From contig NZ_JAKZMM010000024.1 in assembly GCF_022809355.1 (NCBI RefSeq), positions 1-64,000 on the forward strand: a DNA stretch of 64,000 nucleotides, written 5' to 3'. The notes below the pieces were generated by a model, which had not been told where the DNA came from, did no database searches, and saw only the letters and a list, made by a program, of their open reading frames with translations. This DNA is from Parabacteroides faecalis. Its GTDB lineage: Bacteria > Bacteroidota > Bacteroidia > Bacteroidales > Tannerellaceae. A program made the translations under genes and the position numbers. Each line of letters opens with the position of its first letter. Positions within the stretch are counted from its first letter, which is position 1. Positions 16,453-24,573 of this stretch are shown here, in pieces.

Positions 16453-19374
16453 ATGGGTATGTATAAAATTAGTTATTGGTTAGGAATAGCTATCTCTTTA
16501 TGTGTGCTGTCGGCATGTACGAAGAGTACTTCTGTTCCTTACGAATCGGTTCCCAATGATCCGATGAAAGCCCGTATTTATACCTTGGATAACGGGCTGA
16601 AAGTGTATTTGACCGTAAACAAAGAAACTCCGCGAATTCAGACTTATATCGCGGTAAGAGTGGGGGGAAAGAATGATCCGGCAGAAACAACGGGATTGGC
16701 GCATTACTTTGAGCATCTGATGTTCAAGGGAACGACTCATTTCGGAACGCAGGATTATGAAAAGGAAAAACCGATGTTGGATGAGATCGAACGTCTGTTT
16801 GAAGTCTATCGTCAGACTACCGACGAAGCAGAACGGGAAGCCATCTATCATCAGATCGACAGTGTATCATACGAAGCGTCTAAGTTGGCTATCCCGAATG
16901 AATATGATAAACTGATGGCTGCTATCGGAGCAACAGGAACGAATGCCTATACTGGTTTTGACCAGACAGTTTATGTAGAGGATATTCCGTCCAACCAAAT
17001 AGAGAATTGGGCGAAAATACAGGCTGATCGCTTTGAGAACAATGTGATCCGTGGCTTCCATACCGAATTGGAAACAGTGTATGAAGAGAAGAATATGTCG
17101 CTGACTAGCGATAACCGCAAAGTATTTGAAGCGATCTTATCGGCTTTGTTCCCTGATCATCCGTATGGAACGCAGACGGTGTTGGGAACACAGGAAAACC
17201 TGAAGAATCCGTCGATTACAAATATCAAGAATTATCATAAGACCTGGTATGTACCGAATAATATGGCTATCTGTATGTCGGGTGATCTGGATCCGGAACA
17301 GACGATTGCTACTATTCAGAAATATTTCGGTCATCTGAAACCTAATCCAAACCTGCCGGCTTTACCGGTTACACACGAATCTCCGATTAAGGCTCCGGTT
17401 GTAAAGGAAGTGTTGGGCTTGGAAGCCGAGAATGTTATGCTGGGCTGGCGTTTCCCTGGATCTTCTTCTGTGAATCAGGAAGATTTATTGAATCTGGTAT
17501 CGTTGATTATGAACAACGACAAGGCCGGTTTGCTTGATGTGGATTTGATTCAGCAGCAGAAGGTGTTGAACTGCTATGCCGGAACATACGGTTTAGCAGA
17601 TTATGATGCTTTCATTATCGCAGGAACACCGAAGCAGGGACAGACGTTGGATGAAGTAAAGGATTTGTTCTTGGCTGAAGTAGAAAAACTGAAGAAGGGT
17701 GAATTCGACGAAAGTCTGTTGGAAGCTGCCATCAACAACTTCAAATTGATGCAGATGTATCAATTGGATTCGAACAGCGGACGTGCTGATATGTTCGTGA
17801 ATGCGTTTATCAGTAAGTCGGAATGGAAGGATGAAGTGGAACAGCTGACTCGTATGAGTAAGGTAACCAAACAGCAGGTGGTTGATTTCGCTAATCAGTA
17901 TTTTGGGGATAATTATGCCTTGGTATATAAACGTCAGGGAAAAGATCCGAATGAAAAGAAGATTGAGAAACCTCAGATCACACCGATTGTGATGAACCGT
18001 GATAGTTCAAGTGCCTTCTTGAAAGAGATTCAGGCTTCGCAGGTCGCTCCGATCGAACCTGTATTCCTGGACTTTGAGAAAGATTTGAGTAAGTTGACGG
18101 CTAAGTCTGGTATTCCGGTATTGTACAAGCAGAATACTTCGAACGATCTGTTCTCGCTGTTGTATGTATTCGATATGGGTAATAACAATGATAAAGCCAT
18201 GGGTACTGCTTTCGAATACCTGAAATATCTGGGAACATCGAAGAAGTCATTGCAGGAAATCAATATGGAATTCTATCAGTTGGCTTGTTCGTTCGGCGTT
18301 CATCCGGGTTCAGACCGTATGTATGTGACATTGGATGGTTTGGCAGAAAATATGCCGAAGGCGATGGCTCTGTTTGAAGAATTACTGGCTGATGTACAGG
18401 TCAACAAGGAAGCATACGAGAATCTGGCTTCGGATATGCTGAAGAAACGGGTAGATGCTAAGTTAAATCAAGGACAGAATTTCAACCGCTTGATTCAATA
18501 TGCTATTTGGGGACCTAAATCTCCGACTACAAATGTGTTGACTACGGCTGAATTGCAACAGATGAATCCGCAGGAACTGGTAGATCGTATTCGCCAGATC
18601 AATACGTATGAGCATAAGATCTTGTATTATGGTCCGGAAACAGCTGAAAGAGTGATAGCAATTATCAACGAACAGCATAAGGTTCCAGAGAAACTGAATC
18701 CGGTTCCGGCTTCAGCAGACTTCAAGATGCAGGAGACAACAGATAATAAAGTCTTGTTTGCCCAGTATGATGCCAAGCAGATTTACTTCTCTGCTATTTC
18801 CAATCGGGGAGAAAAGTATGATGCAACGATCGATCCGGTATTGAATTTGTATAATGAATATTTCAGTGGAAACATGAATTCGATTGTTTTCCAGGAAATG
18901 CGTGAAGCCAGAGGTTTGGCTTATTCGGCTGGAGCTTATTTAATTACTCCGTCAAAGTTGCAGTATCCATATATTTATCGTACCTTTATCGCCACGCAGA
19001 ACGACAAGATGCTGGATGCCATGAAGGCCTTTGATGAGATTATCAACCAGATGCCTGAATCGGAAAAAGCATTTGATCTGGCAAAAGACGCATTGATAAC
19101 CCGTTTGCGTACCGATAGAATTACGAAGTCTGATGTCCTTTGGGCTTATATGTATGCTCAGGATTTAGGATTGTCTGTTGATACCCGGAAGGCTTTGTTT
19201 GAGCAAGTTCAACAAATGAGCTTGGCTGATGTAAAGGCATTCCAGGAGAAATGGGTAAAGGATCGTAAATACGTGTATGTAGTCTTGGGTGATGAGAAGG
19301 ATTTGAACATGAAGGGATTGTCTGAATATGGCCCGATAGAGAAACTGACTCAGGAAGCGTTGTTCGGCTATTAA
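16453..19374 (+). CDS. M16-family zinc metalloprotease, lipoprotein
   Basis: A 973-residue pitrilysin-type protease. The signal sequence MYKISYWLGIAISLCVLSAC ends in a lipobox LSAC, so it is probably anchored to a membrane facing the periplasm or outside. The inverted zinc motif HYFEH (HxxEH) is near residue 80 and the third ligand lies in LETVYEEKN downstream. A second M16 domain occupies the C-terminal half (GVHPGSDRMY..., QEMREARGLAYSAGAYL) and lacks the zinc motif, as usual for fused M16 proteins. ATGs at 16453 and 16459 both fit; I use the first. An upstream TTG would fall within the likely promoter (TATTTGC near 16426). Substrate unknown. Confidence 0.88.
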   Translation: MGMYKISYWLGIAISLCVLSACTKSTSVPYESVPNDPMKARIYTLDNGLKVYLTVNKETPRIQTYIAVRVGGKNDPAETTGLAHYFEHLMFKGTTHFGTQDYEKEKPMLDEIERLFEVYRQTTDEAEREAIYHQIDSVSYEASKLAIPNEYDKLMAAIGATGTNAYTGFDQTVYVEDIPSNQIENWAKIQADRFENNVIRGFHTELETVYEEKNMSLTSDNRKVFEAILSALFPDHPYGTQTVLGTQENLKNPSITNIKNYHKTWYVPNNMAICMSGDLDPEQTIATIQKYFGHLKPNPNLPALPVTHESPIKAPVVKEVLGLEAENVMLGWRFPGSSSVNQEDLLNLVSLIMNNDKAGLLDVDLIQQQKVLNCYAGTYGLADYDAFIIAGTPKQGQTLDEVKDLFLAEVEKLKKGEFDESLLEAAINNFKLMQMYQLDSNSGRADMFVNAFISKSEWKDEVEQLTRMSKVTKQQVVDFANQYFGDNYALVYKRQGKDPNEKKIEKPQITPIVMNRDSSSAFLKEIQASQVAPIEPVFLDFEKDLSKLTAKSGIPVLYKQNTSNDLFSLLYVFDMGNNNDKAMGTAFEYLKYLGTSKKSLQEINMEFYQLACSFGVHPGSDRMYVTLDGLAENMPKAMALFEELLADVQVNKEAYENLASDMLKKRVDAKLNQGQNFNRLIQYAIWGPKSPTTNVLTTAELQQMNPQELVDRIRQINTYEHKILYYGPETAERVIAIINEQHKVPEKLNPVPASADFKMQETTDNKVLFAQYDAKQIYFSAISNRGEKYDATIDPVLNLYNEYFSGNMNSIVFQEMREARGLAYSAGAYLITPSKLQYPYIYRTFIATQNDKMLDAMKAFDEIINQMPESEKAFDLAKDALITRLRTDRITKSDVLWAYMYAQDLGLSVDTRKALFEQVQQMSLADVKAFQEKWVKDRKYVYVVLGDEKDLNMKGLSEYGPIEKLTQEALFGY

Positions 19375-19403
19375 ACGCATTTTAATCTAAAGGTAATAAT
19401 ATT

Positions 19404-20522
19404 ATGGTAAAGCAATTTTTAGTAATGATGGCAGCCGTAGTGGGTTTGGCTGCATGTTCGGGTGGTTCAGGAACCAAGATTCCGGTGTATGGCTGGCAAG
19501 GAGAAGGTGGTGATGCCACAGAAGCATCTATTCAGGCTGATTTCAGTAAGTGGAAAGCGCATGGTCTGGATGGTATGTGTTACAATGCCGGTGGCTTTAA
19601 TGTAGAGAAGCACGCTCGTGCAGCCAAGATCGCCCATGCCAATGGGTTGGAATATCATGCCTGGATTCCTACTATGTTGAAAGGAGATGCCGATTCTACC
19701 TGGTATGCCGTGAACCGGAAGGGTGAATCTGCTTATAAGGTACAGGCTTATGTGCCTTACTACAAGTGCATGTGTCCCAACAATGATGATGTGGCAAACT
19801 ACTTGGTAACCGAATATTCGAAAATTGCAGAAATTCCTGAAGTTGATTATGTTCATTTGGATTATATCCGTTATGTGGATGTGATTCTGGCACGTGGCTT
19901 GTGGGAAAAGTACGGCTTGGTCATGAATGAAGAATATCCGACTGCCGACTATTGTTATTGCGATAAGTGTGTGGCTGATTTCAAGGCAGCTACGGGTATC
20001 GATATTAAGGCAGTGGAAGATCCTTCGAAGTGTGAAGAGTGGAAACAGTTCCGTTATGATGTAGTTACGAAGCTGGTAGGCAAGATTGCCGATGCAGTTC
20101 ACGCGAAAGGAAAGAAGGTGAGTGCCGCTGTTTTCCCGGGTCCGGATTCGTATGCAAAGAAATTGGTACGTCAGGAATGGAACAAATGGAATATCGATGC
20201 CTTCTTCCCTATGAACTACAACGATTTCTATTTGGAACCGGCTTCATGGGTTGGTAAGGTAACGGCTGAGGAAGTAGCTTCTGTGAATGGAGAGAAACCG
20301 ATTTACAGCGGATTGTTCATTTGCCACGACTGGAAGAACAAGGCCAACATCAAAGATCCGGAAGGTCATGGTTTGATTCCTTCTGAAATAGCTGAGGCTG
20401 TACGAGGATCTATGGAAGCTGGAGCAACAGGCGTTTGTCTGTTTGTACCGGGTAATATGACGGATGAACATTGGATTGAATTTGATAAGGCTATCCATCA
20501 GACTTATCAGGTGAAGAAATAA
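19404..20522 (+). CDS. Glycoside-hydrolase-like TIM-barrel lipoprotein (GHL10-like)
   Basis: A 372-residue exported protein with signal MVKQFLVMMAAVVGLAAC (lipobox LAAC). The rest reads as a TIM barrel: KWKAHGLDGMCYNAG, HANGLEYHAWIP, DYVHLDYIRY, and AVFPGPDSYA...WNIDAFFPMNYN. The LDYIRY strand end with an Asp resembles the GHL10/DUF187 group of hydrolases acting on polysaccharides. A CYCDKC motif near residue 190 is unusual. It follows the M16 gene by 29 bases, likely in the same transcript. A specific activity cannot be assigned. Confidence 0.6.
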   Translation: MVKQFLVMMAAVVGLAACSGGSGTKIPVYGWQGEGGDATEASIQADFSKWKAHGLDGMCYNAGGFNVEKHARAAKIAHANGLEYHAWIPTMLKGDADSTWYAVNRKGESAYKVQAYVPYYKCMCPNNDDVANYLVTEYSKIAEIPEVDYVHLDYIRYVDVILARGLWEKYGLVMNEEYPTADYCYCDKCVADFKAATGIDIKAVEDPSKCEEWKQFRYDVVTKLVGKIADAVHAKGKKVSAAVFPGPDSYAKKLVRQEWNKWNIDAFFPMNYNDFYLEPASWVGKVTAEEVASVNGEKPIYSGLFICHDWKNKANIKDPEGHGLIPSEIAEAVRGSMEAGATGVCLFVPGNMTDEHWIEFDKAIHQTYQVKK

Positions 20523-20560
20523 AGAGAGAAGATAGATTTTCATCTTTCTCCAAAAAGGTG

Positions 20561-20612
20561 ATGCCGGATCACGAGGTTTGTCTTTGTACAAACGGTGATC
20601 CGGCATTTTTTC
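20561..20612 (+). terminator. Rho-independent terminator
   Basis: ATGCCGGATCAC (20561-20572) and GTGATCCGGCAT (20595-20606) are perfect arms, with a nested GTTTGT/ACAAAC stem, followed by T6. It ends the M16/GHL unit before the 41-bp array. Confidence 0.9.
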
Positions 20613-20623
20613 TATAAACCTAG

Positions 20624-20828
20624 GTGCGGACAGCACTTCTTTTGGAAAAGGAACACAAATCTGGGTGCGGACAGTACTTCTTTTGGAAAAGGAGCACAAA
20701 TCTGGGTGTGGACAGCACTTCTTTTGGAAAAGGAGCACAAATCTGGGCGCGGACAGCACTTCTTTTGGAAAAGGAGTACAAATCTGGGTGCGGACAGCAC
20801 TCCTTTTGGAAAAGAAGTATAAATCAGA
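20624..20828. repeat. Five tandem 41-bp repeats
   Basis: Units start at 20624, 20665, 20706, 20747 and 20788. Each begins GTGCGGACAGCACTTCTTTT and contains an imperfect palindrome CTTCTTTTGGAAAAGGAG; the last unit has the compensating form CTCCTTTTGGAAAAGAAG. Three internal units are nearly identical. The array lies between a terminator and the manC start, filling most of this 385-base intergenic region. Long open frames run through it on both strands but I do not regard them as genes. Confidence 0.92.
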
Positions 20829-20907
20829 CTTCCTATCACGATCTTTTTCGTATTTGAGATGTTCTACGTTTGATTTTTATTTACTTTGCAGAAAAACTGG
20901 AAACAAC

Positions 20908-21981
20908 ATGACATTCGATAAACATAATTGTTATTGTATTATTATGGCCGGAGGTATTGGATCCCGATTCTGGCCATTGAGCCGGGAAGAAAAGCCGAAA
21001 CAGTTTGTGGATGCTTTAGGTATCGGACGTACTTTTATCCAACTGACCTACGATCGATTTTCCGGCTTTATTCCTTCGGAGAACTTTCTGGTGTTGACGG
21101 GCGAGGTTTATAAGTATTGGGTATTGGAACAACTGCCACAATTGTCGCCCCAACAAATACTGACGGAGCCTTGCCGGCGGAATACAGCTCCTTGCATTGC
21201 CTATGCGATGTATAAATTACGGCAGATAAATCCGGAGGCTGTGGCCGTCGTTACTCCATCTGATCATTATATATCGAATACGGATCGTTTTGCTGTGGTT
21301 ATGCAGGAAGGACTGGCTTTTGCAGCTTCTCATCCGGCTTTACTGACGGTGGGGATTACGCCGACTTTCCCGGCTACGGGTTATGGATATATTCAGACGA
21401 AACAGGATTCGGAATCGGCTATTACGCCAGTATTGCGGTTTAAGGAAAAGCCGGATTTGGTAACTGCCTCCCAGTATCTGGCAGAAGGAGACTATTTTTG
21501 GAATTCCGGTATGTTCATTTGGTCGGCACAAACCATAATCGGAGCTTTTGAACGGTATTTGCCGGAAGTCGCTTCTCTCTTTGCTTCCATTGACAGGAAA
21601 TATGGAACTTGTGACGAACAGGAAGCCGTCAATCAGGCTTTCAATCTGTCGCCTTCTATCTCCATCGACTATGGAATCATGGAAAAAGCGGCTCAGGTGT
21701 ACGTCCGTTGTGTGGCTGATTTGGGTTGGAGTGATGTGGGCTCATGGGGCGCGTTGTATTCCTTATTGGAAAAAGATGCTGCTGCCAATGCCGTTTCCGG
21801 AGCCGATTCGCAGTTCTCTCATGCCGGACAGAATCTGATCAAGGAAACCAATCCCAATAAGAAAGTCATTATCGACGGCCTTTCCGGTTATATGATTGCC
21901 GATACGGAAGATGTGCTGATGATTTGTCCGCTCAACGACGAGAATCATATCAAGGAAGTGATTCAACAGGCCAATAAATAA
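20908..21981 (+). CDS. manC: Mannose-1-phosphate guanylyltransferase
   Basis: Makes GDP-mannose from mannose-1-phosphate and GTP, for glycan synthesis and as GDP-fucose precursor. 357 residues with the nucleotidyltransferase signature MAGGIGSRFWPLSREEKPKQF and the family blocks ILTEPCRRNTAPC, TPSDHYI, FKEKPD, and FWNSGMFIW. No C-terminal isomerase domain, so monofunctional. The start at 20908 is set by the conserved N-terminus; the frame is open further upstream through the repeat array only by accident. A weak -7-like TTACTTTG lies at 20881-20888. Confidence 0.93.
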   Translation: MTFDKHNCYCIIMAGGIGSRFWPLSREEKPKQFVDALGIGRTFIQLTYDRFSGFIPSENFLVLTGEVYKYWVLEQLPQLSPQQILTEPCRRNTAPCIAYAMYKLRQINPEAVAVVTPSDHYISNTDRFAVVMQEGLAFAASHPALLTVGITPTFPATGYGYIQTKQDSESAITPVLRFKEKPDLVTASQYLAEGDYFWNSGMFIWSAQTIIGAFERYLPEVASLFASIDRKYGTCDEQEAVNQAFNLSPSISIDYGIMEKAAQVYVRCVADLGWSDVGSWGALYSLLEKDAAANAVSGADSQFSHAGQNLIKETNPNKKVIIDGLSGYMIADTEDVLMICPLNDENHIKEVIQQANK

Positions 21982-22035
21982 GAAAGATGATATACGAAGA
22001 ACCGAGCAGGCGTATGAAACCATGCTCTTTAATAT

Positions 22036-22182
22036 AAACGGGAATCGAAATCGAATCTAACTGGGATCGGAATCGATTCTCGTTTATTCTGTTTAAAAAG
22101 ATGCCTATGTCTTTGTCATTTCATGCCTATGTTTTCACAAATTCATGCCTATGTTTTTGTGAATTCTTGCCTACCTTTTTGA
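22036..22182. repeat. Palindromic module (family B) plus 22-bp tandem array
   Basis: At 22036-22088 an imperfect inverted repeat built of AAACGGGAATCG...CGATTCTCGTTT forms a hairpin of the family-B type. After a short spacer a second array follows: ATGCCTATG units at 22101, 22123, 22145 and a decayed one at 22167, a 22-bp period; units two and three form the dyad TCACAAATTC/GAATT-GTGA. The region lies between the convergent manC and AraC genes and may include their terminators. Confidence 0.8.
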
Positions 22183-22246
22183 TGGGTTGAAAATGAGATG
22201 GTTAACAATGCAGTTAATGACCAGCTTCATAATGGCAGCTGCGGAT

Positions 22247-23158
22247 TTATTTTATTTCGCCTTGATGGACCGCTGATTCGCGTTTCCTGTATTGGGAAGG
22301 TGTGATACCAATCATTTTGGTGAACATCTTGGTAAAATAGGCCGGTTCTTCGAAACCCAGCAAGGCGGCAACTTCGTTAATCTTCCTATTGGTCATTTCC
22401 AGATATTGACAGGCTTTCTGCATCTTCAGGCGAATGAAATAATTGATGGGTGAAACGCCTGTCTCCTTTTGGAATAGGGTACAGAAATGAGAGGTAGAGT
22501 ATTTGAAATAGCTAGCTATCTGTTCGAGCGACAGGTTCTGATGGATGTTTTCCTGCATGTAATGAACCGCTCTGGCCGACAACAACAAATATTCTTTATG
22601 AGTAGGCAGATTGATCGACCGGTATTGGTCGAGATATAAAAACGAAGCCAGGAACTGGTACAGACACATGGACGAATAAATCATATTTTCCAGTGTATAA
22701 CCCATCGAGAAACTGTTATAAATCTCTTCGAACAAATCCAGCCGGTCCTGTAAACGGGAATAATCTCCGGGAAGGATGTTTTTAGGCGCATGACTTTTAG
22801 GAATGAACTGTTCGGTCAAGGCTCCCTTGAAATGAATCCAGTAGATTGTCCACGGATCGGAATCGTCGGCACCAAATGAATAAGGAACATTTGGAGGAAT
22901 GATGATATATTGATTTTCTTTGATCTCATAAGTCTTTTCTTCTATTTTATACCAGCCTTTTCCTCCGGTACAATAGATGAGCATGCCATAATCACATCCT
23001 TTTTCTTTTTGTACGTAATGATATTTTACATGTGGAAAGAATCCTATTTTCCGAATATACAGATTGCGGATCAACGGATTATGGCTATATTCTTGCAGAA
23101 TGTCATCGGGTAGAGAAGCAAACCGTTCCCCCTTAAAACCTTCTTTAATTTTGATCAT
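22247..23158 (-). CDS. AraC-family transcriptional regulator
   Basis: A 303-residue regulator with an N-terminal cupin sensor domain (CDYGMLIYCTGGKGWYKI...YIIIPPNVPYSF, about 45-120) and a C-terminal double HTH (LSLEQIASYFKYSTSHFCTLFQKETGVSP...INEVAALLGFEEPAYFTKMFTKMIGITPSQYRK). The start at 23158 is chosen because the upstream extension covers promoter sequence. It is divergent from the glycosidase-ManA-ROK operon, so it probably activates that operon in response to a mannose-type sugar; the ligand is inference. Confidence 0.88.
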   Translation of the reverse strand: MIKIKEGFKGERFASLPDDILQEYSHNPLIRNLYIRKIGFFPHVKYHYVQKEKGCDYGMLIYCTGGKGWYKIEEKTYEIKENQYIIIPPNVPYSFGADDSDPWTIYWIHFKGALTEQFIPKSHAPKNILPGDYSRLQDRLDLFEEIYNSFSMGYTLENMIYSSMCLYQFLASFLYLDQYRSINLPTHKEYLLLSARAVHYMQENIHQNLSLEQIASYFKYSTSHFCTLFQKETGVSPINYFIRLKMQKACQYLEMTNRKINEVAALLGFEEPAYFTKMFTKMIGITPSQYRKRESAVHQGEIK

Positions 23159-23194
23159 AACAGAAAATCGTAAGATTGTATAAGTAAATCGAAA

Positions 23195-23234
23195 CAAAGG
23201 TAAGGTTTGTTTTGGTATCGTGGTGTTACTTTTG
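23195..23234. promoter_or_regulatory. Divergent promoters between the AraC gene and the mannoside operon
   Basis: On the + strand TTTG at 23206-23209 and TACTTTTG at 23227-23234 are 17 bp apart and face the glycosidase gene. On the minus strand TACCTTTG (23202-23195) faces the AraC gene. The elements are interleaved, so the two units may be controlled together. Confidence 0.65.
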
Positions 23235-23252
23235 CAGAAAAATCAAGATAAA

Positions 23253-24560
23253 ATGAAGAAACAATTCGGTTTAATGTTGATGGGTTCTGTGGCTTTTCTC
23301 TCCTGTACCACCACAAACCCACAACAACAGTTGGCAGAGACAATTTTGAATGATACAACCTTGCATCAGGTAGATAGTATGGCCCGCTCGATAATTAGTC
23401 AGGGATTCAATGCGGGTAGCGGTTATTCCCAGATTTGGGCCCGGGATATGAATACATTCATTGAAGTAGCCTGTGAAGAAACAAATCAGACGGATATCCG
23501 GAATGCTATCCTGTTGTTCTTTGCTCTTCAGCAACCGAATGATGAGATGATAGATGGCTATGTGCTGAAACCGGATTTTACCTGGTATGATAATCATCCT
23601 TATTATGCAGATGCAGCACCTGATCATGTGGGATTCAAGAATACCGTCGAGACCGATCAGGAATCTTCCCTGATTCAGATTGTAGGTAAATATATCCGTA
23701 AAACAGGCGATACTTCGATTTTACGAGAAGATGTAGCCGGAAGAACTGTACTGGAGCGGATGGATGATATGGTTGATTATCTGATGCGGGAACGTTATAG
23801 CGAGCAGTATGGTTTATTGTTTGGTGCCATGACTGCCGATTGGGGAGATGTACAGCCGAATGATGATTTTGGTTGTGACATGAACGAGCTTTCTTCGCGT
23901 GCCATTGATGTGTATGATAATGCCATGTTCCTGATCGCTTTGGATTATTTGCAGGAAATGACAGACGATGCCTCGTTGCTGAAGAAATGGAAAGGCATCC
24001 GTGAACAGATCGCTCAGAATGTGCGGAAGTACTTGTGGGATGCCGAACTGAAGAAGTTTATACCTCATTTGTATATAGATCCGTCTCCGATTCCTGCCGG
24101 ATTCGATGAGAATCAGATTCATTATCATGGAGGAACTGCCGTCGCCATTGAAGCCGGCTTGTTATCGAAGGAAGAAATTGCCTTGGTCAATGCCCAGATG
24201 CTCGAGAACGTCCGTTTGTCGGGTATGCCAAGTATCGGATTAACTCTTTATCCGACTTATCCGGAAGGCTTTTTCCGGGGAGGAATGGCTAAACCCTACG
24301 TTTACCAAAACGGTGGAGACTGGACCTGGTTCGGAGGACGTATGATTCAGCAGTTGGTTGCGAATGGTTTTGTTGAAGAAGCCTACGATGAAATCCGTCC
24401 GATGATTGACCGGGTAATCAAGAACCAGGGTTTCTTTGAATGGTATGGTATGGGAGGCGTCCCCAGTGGTTCAGGACATTTCAAAGGCTCTGCCGGAGTA
24501 TTGGCTAAAGCGATTGAGATGATGAATGATTGGGCAGAAGAAAAAATAGATAACAAATAA
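23253..24560 (+). CDS. Six-hairpin ((alpha/alpha)6) glycosidase-like lipoprotein
   Basis: A 435-residue exported protein; signal MKKQFGLMLMGSVAFLSC with Cys18 as a probable lipid site. Motifs typical of (alpha/alpha)6-barrel glycosidases are present: YSQIWARDMNTFIE (a WxRD-type sugar-binding loop), ETDQESSLIQIV, TADWGDVQ and a late FFEWYG. It does not clearly match GH125 or GH63 by eye, so the family number is left open. First gene of the operon with the ManA-like and ROK genes (gap 13 bases to the next). Context suggests hydrolysis of mannose-containing oligosaccharides. Confidence 0.7.
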   Translation: MKKQFGLMLMGSVAFLSCTTTNPQQQLAETILNDTTLHQVDSMARSIISQGFNAGSGYSQIWARDMNTFIEVACEETNQTDIRNAILLFFALQQPNDEMIDGYVLKPDFTWYDNHPYYADAAPDHVGFKNTVETDQESSLIQIVGKYIRKTGDTSILREDVAGRTVLERMDDMVDYLMRERYSEQYGLLFGAMTADWGDVQPNDDFGCDMNELSSRAIDVYDNAMFLIALDYLQEMTDDASLLKKWKGIREQIAQNVRKYLWDAELKKFIPHLYIDPSPIPAGFDENQIHYHGGTAVAIEAGLLSKEEIALVNAQMLENVRLSGMPSIGLTLYPTYPEGFFRGGMAKPYVYQNGGDWTWFGGRMIQQLVANGFVEEAYDEIRPMIDRVIKNQGFFEWYGMGGVPSGSGHFKGSAGVLAKAIEMMNDWAEEKIDNK

Positions 24561-24573
24561 AAAAGATATAATC

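Noticed and set aside
20612-20857. Cys- and Phe-rich frames on both strands near the 41-bp array
   Set aside because: They are readings of the same repeat in different frames and have no independent support.
20665-20907. In-frame N-terminal extension of manC running back through the 41-bp array
   Set aside because: The coding signature of manC starts at 20908. The upstream part only reads through repeats whose 41-bp period changes frame each unit, and a terminator lies just before it.
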